Below, in pieces: positions 30,224-40,025 of a stretch of DNA of 64,000 nucleotides (position 1 is its first letter; every line of letters starts with the position of its first letter). The position numbers and the translations under genes were made by a program. Below the pieces are notes generated by a model. That model saw only the letters and a program-made list of their open reading frames with translations. It made no database searches and was not told the origin of the DNA. This DNA comes from Choristoneura fumiferana (lineage: Eukaryota > Arthropoda > Insecta > Lepidoptera > Tortricidae): positions 10,350,496 to 10,414,495 of the forward strand of contig NC_133500.1 in assembly GCF_025370935.1 (NCBI RefSeq), read 5' to 3'.

Positions 30224-31249
30224 GTAAGAAATTATCAATTCGGTTATTTTTTTTTGTTCTGTAAATTACTTATATCTGTTTTGGTGAGAGTGTAAATTGC
30301 CTTTTAATAGGCCTTAACATTTTTGCGAGGCGCCATTTATCGAACCGGCGTTCTAAATAAAAAAAAAGGATTTGGGGTTAGTTTTTTTAATGTAGAGTAG
30401 CATTCATGCTTTTGATTAGATAAGAAGGGTTTTGTGATTAAGTTAGATTTTAAAGAGTAGTTTGGTTGGTATTATTATTATGTAATTGAATGTAAAAAAA
30501 GGTTTTTTTTTAATGTCCTTATTGAGTATTGAAAGTCATCAAACTACTCAGGTATTTATTGTTACGTAAGCTTGCCGTATAAGGTAGTTTTGGGCACAGG
30601 ACGTTTATTTTTTTTAAAGTTCACAAAAGAGACAAAGAAATTGAATAAATCAGCCTATGAATAACTTTTGTTTGTGCCTTTCGAAACTCTTTGAAGCTTA
30701 CCTCGAATACCTCCAAGTGCTTTGGACTTACAAAGAGTAGGTACGTACGTTAAGCAATGGTAAAGCTATTCATGATGTTACAATGAATATTGAGATGACC
30801 AATAATTGGAATATTTACAAGACTGGTCCCCCTTAGCCTATAATAAGAACAATTTTTCGAATTATTTAAATACTTTTGTTAAATTTATATTAATAATGAT
30901 TTTGTTTCATAAGGATCACGGATATCTTAATTATATGTAATGTGGCAAGAAAAACTTTAATATTAAAGTTTTTACATAATTTTGAAGTTTTGAGCTTATC
31001 ACATATACATTTCCTAAAATCTCTTGACTTAATTAAACTAAGAGTACCTATTGCTAAAACTTCTTTGACAGTTTTCTAATAAGTTTTTACAGGACTTCTC
31101 TGCCTTTTCCCAACTTACGATTCCCAAATGTTTTATTTCTCAACTCACGATTTTCTATGAAACCATATTTTTTGGGAACTTTCATAAAACAATCCTAACC
31201 TAACCTACTGCAATGTGCTCTATAAAATCACTAGCCGTCCGCGTAGAAT

Positions 31250-31475
31250 TGGGTTTTCACTAGTCCGCGGTGTACCGAATAAAGACGGAAGTATTGCCGT
31301 CTCGTTCATTCGCTCTCTCTCTCTCACGGCGTCCGAGCCGGGAACGTCGCTCCCAAAGTAGCTCCTCAATATTTTGTGATTTTAACTAATAAAAGAAGTG
31401 TTGATCTATCTCCGTGTGTCACTTGGAACCTGCTGAAATCCACTTCATTTTGGTCCTTCGAACCGGCTTTGGGTT
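31250..31475 (+). mobile_element. Possible LTR-retrotransposon end (unclassified)
   Basis: CTCTCTCTCTCTCACGG, CGGGAACGTCGCTC, CTAATAAAAGAAGTGTTGAT and CATTTTGGTCCTTCGAACCGG lie in order. The AATAAA-like signal followed by TTTTGGTCCTTCGAACCGG recalls the boundary between an LTR and the start of internal sequence in BEL/Pao-type elements. I cannot define LTR ends, so the class is a guess. Confidence 0.3.
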
Positions 31476-31477
31476 AT

Positions 31478-31650
31478 TGTTCACGCGGAGACTATGCAAT
31501 TATCCGGGATAAGAACTATCCTATGTCCTTCCCCGGGACGCAAACTATATGTATACCGAATTTCATCTAAATCGGTTCATTGTTTTAGACGTAACAAATA
31601 AATAAACAAAGAGACTTACAAACTTTCGCATTAATAATATTAGCAGGATA
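31478..31650 (+). mobile_element. Family G repeat, 5'-truncated
   Basis: TCACGCGGAGACTATGCAAT, TATCCGGGATAAGAACTATC, ACCGAATTTCATCTAAATCG, and end AATAATATTAGCAGGAT. Confidence 0.75.
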
Positions 31651-31974
31651 AGAAAATACACTGAGTTTTTTTTGGTTTTGGCAAAAATCATGAGGTGGGA
31701 AATGAAACGGTTTTTCAAATGAAACATTTGGTAATCATGAGCAGGGAAAAGTCAAGATACCGGTTTTAATGCTGCTAGTTTTTAGACGGGAAAGTCCCAC
31801 AAAACTCGTGACCCAGGTCCACCCTACACTTCCCCCGCTTTCACGCTCAGTAAAGGTGCGCGGGCGGCAGGTGATGGACACGCGCCCTTATTGTTACTGG
31901 ACCATATGCCGTTTGTTAGGCTTTTGGCAATTTCGTTGCTATTTCAAGTAATAAATTGGAACACCCAGGCCAGT

Positions 31975-32088
31975 ACGGCTACTTCGAAATTCGAAAATCG
32001 AAGTTCGCATCGTATCGTCCCTCTCACTCTCGTATGAAATAATATTAGCGTCAGCGGGACGGTACGATACGAACTTCGATTTTTAGAA
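31975..32088. mobile_element. Palindromic element E, copy 4
   Basis: ACTTCGAAATTCGAAAATCG and GATACGAACTTCGATTTTTA arms with GTCCCTCTCACTCTCG and GCGTCAGCGGGACGG inside. The distal end of the right arm is lost. Confidence 0.75.
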
Positions 32089-32211
32089 CAGGTCTTCCGG
32101 CCATCCACCGTCTCTTTCTAATTCGTTGGATGCCAAATGGAGAAAGAAATGGCAGATTGTGCATCTTGTCAGAGCATTCCTATCAGCATCCTTGGTCTCG
32201 AGATCTACTCT

Positions 32212-32263
32212 AATAGTATTTAACAGGACAGGAGAGTGAGAGGGACAGTACGATGTGAATTTC
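32212..32263. mobile_element. Element E fragment (right half)
   Basis: AATAGTATTTAACAGGACAG, GAGAGTGAGAGGGACAGTAC, GATGTGAATTTC: half of E, 120 bp from copy 4. Confidence 0.55.
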
Positions 32264-32444
32264 TAACTTGGGAGTACCTTTGGTAAAATGAATGGTCCCA
32301 AATGTATCCTGTAGAAAACCAAAAGGCCATCCACTTTTCTGGGACTCAATGGATGGCAATACGGTATTTGATAATCTTTGAATTTGCCATATCCTGTATT
32401 TTAATATGAAAATACTATAAGGTATTTCTGGGAAAACGCTTGTT

Positions 32445-32500
32445 ATCGAGTTTTAGCCCGAGCAAAGCTCGGTCGCCCAGGTACTTATACTATAGTCCAT
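32445..32500 (+). repeat. Dispersed repeat fragment (CCCGAGCAAAGCTCGG)
   Basis: The palindrome CCGAGCAAAGCTCGG followed by GGTCGCCCAGGTACTTATA is a phrase I know as common in moth DNA. There is one copy here. Confidence 0.4.
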
Positions 32501-33079
32501 CTGGGAGGATCCAGAGCGGGTTATTAGTATGTAAATACCACAATGATCTCGATCGATACCGTTTTGCGTTCAGTGGCCCGAGCATCCCATAATGATGTGA
32601 CTAATGCCAGATAATGGTTTTAAATTGGACCATGGGGGACCACCATGGCGTTAGGGTACAGCCAGTTGCATGAAATGGAAAGAAATTTTCGGTAAAAGTA
32701 AAATTTTCAAAATTCCACAAACATTTTTGTATATTATTTGGGTTTGCCGATTTGTTTTGTTTAAAACCTGTTTATAATAGTAATTATCATTTAGAAATAA
32801 AGTTTTTGTACTTAAGAAAAAAATATAGAACACTGTTTTTTTTTTCTTTGTATTTGTACGAAGAATTGAAATTATAATTTTGAAAGGAGGAGGGTAAAGC
32901 TAGATGGAGATTAAATTGTTTTAACACAATTAAAAATAACTATAAGTAATACCGCGTCATAATAATTGATAAGAACTTAAAAGACTGGAATGGCATCTGT
33001 CATAAACAATAATTTTTGGTTCCAAAAATCATATTTGATACAAGCTTTTCTTCCTGACTGTGCTTTTTGTTGACTGTAC
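32501..33079. other. No gene seen
   Basis: No supported frame or repeat. The minus frame 32651-32833 has no motif. Confidence 0.4.
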
Positions 33080-33330
33080 TTGCATTGTTATTCCATTACA
33101 TTAGCGTACCAAATTTCAAGTCGATGCTATAAACCATTGCGGAGCTCTGCCCTGTGGAGACGATCCTGGCTGGCCTACCAGGATGTCACTGCCAGATTAT
33201 TGTATTGTCACTAGATTTACATAATGTGCCAAATTTTAAGTTAATCAGACCTCTGGAAGTGAGTCAAAATTCGGCTGCAAGATTTGACCCGTACATACAT
33301 ACTTACATACGAGTACATACATATGTACCT
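33080..33330 (+). repeat. Unclassified dispersed repeat with TACA tail
   Basis: AAATTTCAAGTCGATGCTAT, AGTGAGTCAAAATTCGGCTG and CAAGATTTGACCCGTACATA followed by CATACATACTTACATACGAG. A faint relative is at 23308-23370. Confidence 0.45.
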
Positions 33331-33335
33331 ACACA

Positions 33336-33478
33336 TACAGTCAAGGGCATAAATATATGTAAGTTACCAAGACATCAAAAATATCTATACACCTTTTATG
33401 CCACTAACCATAAAGTCCTGGTATACATACATATATTTGACGCTATGCCTGTATAGATATTTATGCCCTTGGCGGTAC
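33336..33478. mobile_element. Inverted-repeat element, CAGTCAAGGGCATAAATAT type
   Basis: TACAGTCAAGGGCATAAATA on the left and TAGATATTTATGCCCTTGGC on the right are complementary over about 18 bp, with AAAATATCTATACACC inside. Non-coding. Confidence 0.75.
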
Positions 33479-33521
33479 ATAAATTGCAAGTTAAAAAGAA
33501 GTTTTTAAAAAATATGAAAAT

Positions 33522-33737
33522 ACTAGCTTAAGCCCGCGACTTCGTCTGCGCGGATCTAGGTTATCGCGCGGTGGCGCCCTCTACCGGAATAAAAGGTATC
33601 CTATGTTGATCCTTGGGGTTCAAAATACCTATATACCAAATTTCATCAAAATCGGTTCAGTGGTTTCGACGTGAAAGCGTAACAGACAGACAGACAGACA
33701 GACAGAGTTACTTTCGCATTTATAATATTAGTAGGGA
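33522..33737 (+). mobile_element. Family G repeat, full length
   Basis: From ACTAGCTTAAGCCCGCGACT through ACCAAATTTCATCAAAATCG, the (CAGA)n run at about 33684-33708, to TTTCGCATTTATAATATTAG. Confidence 0.85.
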
Positions 33738-33754
33738 AGTAGGGATTAAGTGCC

Positions 33755-34001
33755 TAAATGCCAAGTTTCATGGTTTTGACTTCGACAGCGACGAACTTCC
33801 ACCATATAAACTTTTATCCCTATTTCAACCCCTTAAAACCTGTTTTTCGCGATAAAAGGTAGCCTATGTCCTTTCCCTAGGTCTATTCTATCTCTGTACC
33901 AAATTTCATCAAAATCGGTTCAGCGGTTTAGGCGTGAAAGCGTAACAGACAGACAGACAGACAGACAGAGTTACTTTCGCATTTATAATATTAGTATGGA
34001 T
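33755..34001 (+). mobile_element. Second family G-type repeat in tandem
   Basis: TGCCAAGTTTCATGGTTTTG, CGATAAAAGGTAGCCTATGT, ACCAAATTTCATCAAAATCG, another (CAGA)n run, and TTTCGCATTTATAATATTAG again. The 3' 110 bp is nearly identical to the preceding element; the 5' half differs. Confidence 0.8.
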
Positions 34002-34330
34002 TTTTCAACCAGTTTGAAGTCGGTGCCTTAGCACGAGCCAGCAGCCTGACTTATAAAGTGTGCATGCCTTCTTCGCCACTCAATCATACGTAATCTTTCG
34101 GAAGTTAAATTCCAAGAAACTCCAGGTAGACTCAACAACCATCGCGTCGCAGTTTTTTTGCTAACTTGGCTACTTTGTTTGAACAGAGGTTTGTTTAAAC
34201 AGGAATTTGCGCTGACCATGTTTATCCTTTGTTGCGAGTGATTAAAGCCTTTAGGTAGGTACTTGACTAGGTATACTATTGAACAAAATTAATCGTATAG
34301 CCGAGTTTAGACTTGCAAGAGGGAGACATG
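34002..34330. other. No gene seen
   Basis: The minus frame 34028-34219 has no recognised motif. Confidence 0.4.
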
Positions 34331-34570
34331 CAGATGGTAGGACCTTGTGCAAGGTCCGCCCGGATTGCTACCACCATCTTGTTCGCTAATCCTGCCGTGA
34401 AGCAGCAGTGCTTGCACTGTTGTGTTTCGGCGTGGAGAGTAAGACAGCCGGTGAAATTACTGGCACTTGAGGTATCCCATCTTAGGCCTCTAGGTTGGCA
34501 ACGCATCACAATACCCCTGGTGTTGCAGATGTTTACTTGCTCGTTTGCCATCCAGTCGAATAAAAAAAAA
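34331..34570 (+). mobile_element. Family D 3' end, internally deleted
   Basis: Matches 252-528 closely but lacks the segment ATGGGCGGTGGTGATCTCTT to ACCATCAGGAGACCC; GCAGATGTTT is joined directly to ACTTGCTCG. The frames 34276-34680 (-) and 34313-34606 (+) run through it and are not genes. Confidence 0.8.
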
Positions 34571-35120
34571 CAATGCCTATGTCGGTGTTTGGGCTTGAAA
34601 CACTGATTTCTGATACGTGTAAGATAGGAATGAAAAAAGGGAACATCACTCCCCCTAAAGAACCTCAAACAAGGCTCCATTTATCTAATTTATCAGTTTA
34701 TAATGGCTGTTTCACACGTAATAAAGCTCCCTTATCGCTTAATAACGTCGTTTATCACGAAGGGGCTTTGTTTTGGTCTCGGACGGTCTATGTTATACAT
34801 ATATGTTAATAAAGAGAGTCCATCCACCTTTCGTACTTAGTTACAGAAGATACGAATTTTTTAGAATCTGAACTTTGGTTCAATAAAATTATATTTTAAA
34901 CGTACAAATTGGTTATGGGAACATTCGAACATTGTTACTGTAGTTTTTACAAGAAATTTTAATGTATACAATCGGTCCTTAAGGTAAGCAATACTTAGAA
35001 CATTTTAAAGAAATTGCATATAAACGCTTCCATCTTAAAAAACAAAATATAAAATTATGAAAATTTTTTTACTCATCTGTATATTTTTTGCCATCATTCC
35101 ACACTACAACCTTAGATATA

Positions 35121-35385
35121 AATAATAAATAAATATCACGGGACAATTCACACCAATTGACCTAGTCCCAAAGTAAGCTTAGCAAAGCTTGTGTTATGGG
35201 TACTAAGTAACGGATAAATATAATTATATAGATATAGATACGTACTTAAATAAATATTAAACACTCAAGACCCGAGAACAAACATTCGTATTTTTCATAC
35301 AAATATCTGCCCCGACACGGGAATCGAACCCGGGACCTCAAGCTTCGTAGTCAGGTTCTCTAACCACTAGGCCATCTGGTCGTCT
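35121..35385 (-). mobile_element. SINE-C, left copy
   Basis: Minus strand: A box TGGCCTAGTGG and B box GGTTCGATTCC in a tRNA-like head, then CAGATATTTGTATGAAAAAT, GGTCAATTGGTGTGAATTGT and a TATTTATTTATTATTTAT end. It is the SINE part of the left arm of the large inverted repeat. Not a functional tRNA gene: it continues into a SINE body with no tRNA 3' end. Confidence 0.85.
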
Positions 35386-35758
35386 AAATATGATATGATA
35401 TAACTATGAGTTGAAATTAGTTATTTTAATTTAATAGTAGTTTTAGTCCTATGGATATTTTGTATTTTCTTAATATTTTCTTAATAAAAACTTTGAGTTG
35501 AAATTGTACGGAAATACAGAATAGTGTCATACATAATTATAACCGTCATCATATAATTATGTTAAATCGTAGTTTAATAATACATGCGTATCCTGCACGG
35601 AAGGTCGCATTGATATTAAATGTCACAAATTAATAATATATAACTAGTTATGAGTAGAATTAGAATGAACTCAACACAGATTCTAGTTTGACCAACACAA
35701 TTTTCATTTATTTATTACGTACTATTACCCGCGACTTCGCACGCGTAAAACATTATCA
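35386..35758. other. Spacer of the inverted repeat
   Basis: AT-rich, no coding frame. Its last 40 bp, ACCCGCGACTTCGCACGCGT, is the start of a family G repeat that the right SINE-C head has interrupted. Confidence 0.5.
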
Positions 35759-36030
35759 TGATGACCGGATGGCCAAGTGGTTAGAGAACTTGACTACGAA
35801 GCTTGAGGTCCCGAGTTCGATTCCCGGCCGGAGCAGATATTTGTATGAATAATACGAATGTTTCTTCTCGGGTCTTGGGTGTTTTATATGTATTTAAGTA
35901 CGTATCTATATCTATATAATTATATTTATCCGTTGCTTTGTACGCATAACACAAGCTTTGCTAAGTTTACTTTGGGACTAGGTCAATTGGTGTGAATTGT
36001 CCCGTGATATTTATTTATTATTTATATCTA
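35759..36030 (+). mobile_element. SINE-C, right copy
   Basis: Head with A box TGGCCAAGTGG and B box GTTCGATTCCC, then the same body and tail as the left copy in opposite orientation, ending in TATTTATTTATTATTTAT. Confidence 0.85.
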
Positions 36031-36289
36031 AGGTTGTAGTGTGGATTGATGGCAAAATATATACAGATGAGTAAAAAAAAATTCATAATTTTATATTTTG
36101 TTTTTGAAGATGGAGGCGTTTATATGCAATTTCTTTAAAATGTTCTAAGTATTGCTTACCTTAAGGACCGATTGTATACATTAAAATTTCTTGTAAAAAC
36201 TACAGTAACAATGTTCAAATGTTCCCATAACCAATTTGTACGTTTAATATATAATTTTATTGAACCAAAGTTCAGATTTTGAAAATTCT

Positions 36290-37316
36290 GCGACCGCATG
36301 AGGTGAACGACGCAGTGTAATTGCCGTTTTGTCCTAGATATTTAGAGATTCGATTTCAGAGAGATCGGTTTAGCGGATGCGTAAAGATGTTAGCTACAAA
36401 CGGACAGAATCTTTGTATTTATGATATGAGTGACGAAATTAGACAGGTTTGCTAAAACAACTTGTTTATGTTAATTTACAATTTATGTTAACTGAATGTC
36501 AAATCATTAATTAGCATCGGATTCGATGATTTGGTTTGTTGTTTTATTAAATACGTGTTATATCATAATTGAAATACCTATGTTATTATTGTCTCGTTTT
36601 ATACCAGGTCAATAGAATATATGTCTCGGGGTGTAAAATTCAAACTTCCTATCCATTTCAATGTATACTTATTTAATATTTTGTTGCAGGTAATAAAAGC
36701 AACAAAAACAACATCAGCGACTTATACAAGTCTGTTAATGTACATCAAAATCACGTTGATGTTCAGATGCCTTTTATCTCATGATGAATATCCAAGTAAG
36801 TCAATTTTCGACATTATTGAAATTAGAAACGTGTTAGAATGTTAGAATTAAGAAAAAAATAAACGTAGAATTTAGGTGTGAGCTTTGCTTGTTTATTGCT
36901 TAAATTGTTGAAACTATATTTTGTTGTATTGTTGGTATAGTGAACCACACCAAAAATTTTAATTTTTCACGGACAAAGTCGAAGACAAAAACTGGTTTTA
37001 AAATAATTCCAACCTCTTCAGTTCCCAACTGACCATAGCCAAGGAATCGAAAGTGTCAAGTCAAATACCCGCCAAAACAGCTGTCAGTGGCACAGATTAA
37101 ACAAAAGATTATCGCTTTATCTGTGGCATCACTTTCATGGGTCTGTTCTGAAACAGGTTTTTGAACGACCGACCGTGACTATGGAGTATGGTGAGGTGTT
37201 TTCTAAAAATCTACATAAATATGTGTAGGTGTCAGTTGTACAATACTTAATGAGGATGGCCCTTGACAGGCTAGATGGCGCTAGTATCGTAGGGTTCGTT
37301 TGTAAATTTTATTTCT
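36290..37316. other. No gene seen
   Basis: The plus frame 36621-36845 has no motif. GAGGTGTTTTCTAAAAATCT, ATGTGTAGGTGTCAGT near 37192-37230 is echoed at 38576-38620 (GAGGTGTTCTCTTAAAATCT, CGTGTAGGTGTGCAGT), a small local repeat. Confidence 0.4.
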
Positions 37317-38038
37317 ACGGTTCCGTACCCAAAGGGTGCCAACGGAACCCTATTACTGTGACTCCGCTGTCTGCCTGTCTGTCCGACTGTTACAGGCTCT
37401 ATCTCTTGAGTCGTAATAGTTAGACACTTGACATTTTCACAGCTTATGTAATACTGTGGTCGCTATAACAACAAATACTAAAAACAGAATAAAATAAGTA
37501 TTTACGGGGGGCTCCCATACAACAAACGTGATAATTTTGTCCTTTTTTGCTTGATATTAAATAACGGTAACAGGTAGACACTTGAAATATTCACAGAATC
37601 TTTAGTTGTATAATCAAATAAAATAAATATAAAAGCCGTGGTGGCCTAGTGGTTTGACCTATCGCCTCTCACACAGAGGGTCGTGGGTTCAAACCCCGGC
37701 TCGCACCTCTGAGTTTTTCGAAATTCATGTGCGGAATTACATTTGAAATTTACCACGAGCTTTGCGGTGAAGGAAAACATCGTGAGGAAACCTGCACAAA
37801 CCTGCGAAGCAATTTAATGGTGCGTGTGAAGTTCCCAATCCGCACTGGGCCCGCGTGGGAACTATGGCCCAAGCCCGCTTGTTCTGAGAGGAGGCCTGTG
37901 CCCAGCAGTGGGACGTATATAGGCTGGGATGATGAAAATAAATATTTAAGGGCGGCTCCCATACAACAAACTTGATTTTTTCTAATGGTACGAAACCCTT
38001 CGTGCGTGAGTCCGACTCGCTCTTGGCCGGTTTTTTAA
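37317..38038 (+). mobile_element. Repeat K, interrupted by SINE-A
   Basis: Begins ACGGTTCCGTACCCAAAGG, contains GCTATAACAACAAATACTAA and GGGGGCTCCCATACAACAAA, and ends CGTGAGTCCGACTCGCTCTT, GGCCGGTTTTT. This is a widespread lepidopteran repeat. The GGCTCCCATACAACAAAC segment occurs twice (about 37508 and 37951). Shorter K pieces are at 46358-46427 and 60945-61034. Confidence 0.75.
37631..37934 (+). mobile_element. SINE-A, full length with target duplication
   Basis: A box TGGCCTAGTGG, B box GGTTCAAACCC, complete body and a short GATGATG tail. It is bounded by AAAATAAATAT at 37620-37630 and 37935-37945, an exact 11-bp duplication, within repeat K. The frames 37727-37975 (+) and 37750-37962 (-) are SINE by-products. 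Confidence 0.9.
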
Positions 38039-38180
38039 CTTTATCATTAGGCCGTATTGTCTAACGCTCCGACGTTCGCGATTATTCACCATCTCTCTCT
38101 ACCCTCATCTTACACCGTGTGACAGAAAGAACTGGCGAAAACGATAGTGATTTCATACGTGTTAAATAATAAGACGTCTT

Positions 38181-38306
38181 AGCCCTATACTACGAAGTGC
38201 AAAACTTTCGTATCTTGCCGTCGCTGACGCTTATATTATTTAATACGAGAGTGAGAGGGACGGTACGATACGCACTGCGGTTTGCGAATTTCTTAGTACC
38301 CCTGTA
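38181..38306. mobile_element. Palindromic element E, copy 5
   Basis: AGCCCTATACTACGAAGTGC on the left and CGAATTTCTTAGTACCCCTG on the right with GTCGCTGACGCTTATATT and GAGTGAGAGGGACGG between. It abuts copy 6. Confidence 0.75.
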
Positions 38307-38436
38307 GGGCTACTACGAAACTCAAAACTCGAAGTTCGTGTCGTATCGTCCCTCTCGCTCTCGTATTAAACAGTATAAGTGTCAGAGGGACCGCACGACA
38401 CGAACTTCGAGTTTCGAGTTTCGTGGTAGCCCTGCT
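38305..38436. mobile_element. Palindromic element E, copy 6
   Basis: TAGGGCTACTACGAAACTC, AAAACTCGAAGTTCGTGTCG and the mirrored CGAACTTCGAGTTTCGAG, TTTCGTGGTAGCCCTGC. It is the most nearly perfect palindrome of the family in this window. Confidence 0.85.
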
Positions 38437-38885
38437 GGGCGCCTTTGCCGCGTAAAGCCATAAGAGGCTAGGGTCCTGTACTGTCCGAATATCTAATTAT
38501 ATTGCTAATAAAGACAAATAATATTTTTTACGGCTTCTTCTAAATTAAGTAAAAACAAGTTTTGGGTGACATTTGAGGTGTTCTCTTAAAATCTACTCAC
38601 GAGTTCGTGTAGGTGTGCAGTTCCACGACAGACGTTTGTATTACGATATAAAAACCATTGACCTTAAAATTCTTCAATGCAACTTTGCATGACAATAATA
38701 TTATCCATGATCCATGCCACGTGTATCGATAACAGTTAACATATAGGAAATACATTTATGTTTCTTTTCTGCAACATCACATATTAAATTAGACTAATTT
38801 TACACAGATAAATGCTTTATTAGACCGCAATGAAATTTAGAACTATGCATTTTCAAACTCTACCGCGTCAAAGGCGTTTTGAACC

Positions 38886-39040
38886 AAAGAAAGAAAGAAA
38901 AACATTTATTAATAACAGCAATAAGTAATACACAGGCTAAAATACAAACAAAAATAAATAGCGCTGTTATAAAAAAATCTCGTCCCGGCTCAGCATATCG
39001 CTGGGTCAAAACCAGCACTGGTCTTCCGCCGGGCCACTGA
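38886..39040 (-). mobile_element. Repeat M (LINE 3' end with TTTC tail), copy 1
   Basis: Minus strand: GGCCCGGCGGAAGACCAGTG, TGACCCAGCGATATGCTGAG, CCGGGACGAGATTTTTTTAT, and a (TTTC)n tail (plus strand GAAAGAAAGAAA). The same unit lies at 39837-39990 on the other strand. Confidence 0.75.
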
Positions 39041-39104
39041 ATAGTGAAATCACTGAAGGCCACTGAAGTCAGTTTAGACACAAAAATAATTTTATTTAAT
39101 AACT

Positions 39105-39575
39105 TCGGGCTTTATTTCGCGTGCCTGATTTTAGAGAAGCTCGATACAGCACAGTTGCATGCGCCATGATCACGAGACGACTCCATCCCATCCCAGCCTA
39201 TATACGTGCCACTGCTGGGCACAGGCCTCCTCTCAGAACAAGAGGGCTTGGGCCATAGTTCCCACGCGGGCCCAGTGCTGAGTGGGAACTTCACACGCAC
39301 CATTGAATTGCTTCGCAGGTTAGCGCAGGTTTCCTCACGATGTTTTCCTACACCGCAAAGCTCGTGGTAAATTTCAAAAGTAATTCCACACACGAATTTC
39401 GAAAAACTCAGAGGTGCGAGCTGGGGTTTGAACCTACGACCTCTGCTTGAGAGGCTATAGGTCAAAACACTAGGCCACCACGCTTTTCGTCCACGAGACG
39501 ACTGATATCAAGCAATCAACAAAACCCGAATTAAAATCACAAAATTACTAATGACCGCGATAGTCTAAAACATTG
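39105..39575 (-). mobile_element. Hairpin-forming repeat interrupted by SINE-A
   Basis: CGGGCTTTATTTCGCGTGCC, TGATTTTAGAGAAGCTCGAT, CAGTTGCATGCGCCATG on the left and ACAAAACCCGAATTAAAATC, ATGACCGCGATAGTCTAAAA on the right match, in reverse, the uninterrupted copy at 52083-52239. The SINE-A at 39183-39491 sits inside. Confidence 0.65.
39183..39491 (-). mobile_element. SINE-A, full length with target duplication
   Basis: Minus orientation, near-complete (head GCGTGGTGGCCTAGTGTTTT to the ATATAGGCTGGGATGGGATG end). It is bounded by CACGAGACGACT at 39171-39182 and 39492-39503, an exact 12-bp duplication. The minus frame 39112-39465 is a SINE frame and not a gene. Confidence 0.9.
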
Positions 39576-39631
39576 TGACAAAAAAAGTTTTAAGTATAAA
39601 TAAACGTGATACTTAACTGAATTTATTACCT

Positions 39632-40025
39632 ACTAGCTTTTGCCCGCGGCTCCGCCGCGCGTGATTTTCGGTTATCGCTCGCTGTTCCCTCGGGAACTGT
39701 GCATTTTCCGGGATAAAAAGTAGCCTATGCCACTCTCTGGCCCATAAACTATCTCTATGGCAAAAACCACGTCGATCCGTCGCTCCGTTACGGCGTGAAA
39801 GACGGAAAAACACACAAAACTCATTCATTGCACTCTCCTGTGGCCCGGCGGAAGACCAGTGCTGGTTTTCAACCAGCGATATGCTGAGCCGGGACCTTTT
39901 TATAGCGGCAACATTTCCTATTGTTATTTTTACTTATTATGTGTCATTGCTGTTATAAATAAATTGTTTTCTTTCTTTCTTTCTTTATTTCAAACACACT
40001 TTCGCATTTATAATATTACTTAGTA
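39632..40025 (+). mobile_element. Family G repeat interrupted by repeat M
   Basis: ACTAGCTTTTGCCCGCGGCT to GTCGATCCGTCGCTCCGTTA, then an insertion, then ACACACTTTCGCATTTATAA. Without the insertion it aligns with 45682-45897. Confidence 0.85.
39816..39991 (+). mobile_element. Repeat M, copy 2, inserted in G
   Basis: GGCCCGGCGGAAGACCAGTG, AACCAGCGATATGCTGAGCC, AAATAAATTGTTTTCTTTCT with a (TTTC)n tail. An 8-bp repeat AAACACAC at 39808-39815 and 39992-39999 brackets it and is a candidate target duplication. Confidence 0.75.

Larger units (their letters stand above)
29076..31249. other. Repeat-poor island, possible host promoter or 5' exon region
   Basis: I recognise no dispersed repeat in these 2.2 kb, the longest such stretch in the window. 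It holds two weak gene-like signals described separately (29485-29622 and 30100-30223). It is AT-rich with many T and A runs. No protein motif is present. Confidence 0.4.
34863..36280. repeat. 1.4-kb inverted repeat with about 520-bp arms
   Basis: The left arm 34863-35385 and the right arm 35759-36280 are complementary almost throughout. Examples: AATCTGAACTTTGGTTCAAT and ATTGAACCAAAGTTCAGATT at the outer ends; TACAATCGGTCCTTAAGGTA and TACCTTAAGGACCGATTGTA in the middle. Scattered differences exist (ACATTCGAACATTG against CAATGTTCAAATGT). The 373-bp spacer is not symmetrical. Each arm contains a SINE-C with its head at the inner edge plus about 255 bp of shared outer sequence. Confidence 0.9.

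Noticed and set aside
33684..33968. CAGA runs as an independent microsatellite locus
   Set aside because: Both runs are internal parts of family G elements and recur at the same place in other copies (for example 9373-9386).
34276..34680. 134-codon minus-strand frame
   Set aside because: It spans the family D copy at 34331-34570 in antisense; the same peptide strings arise from the other D copies.
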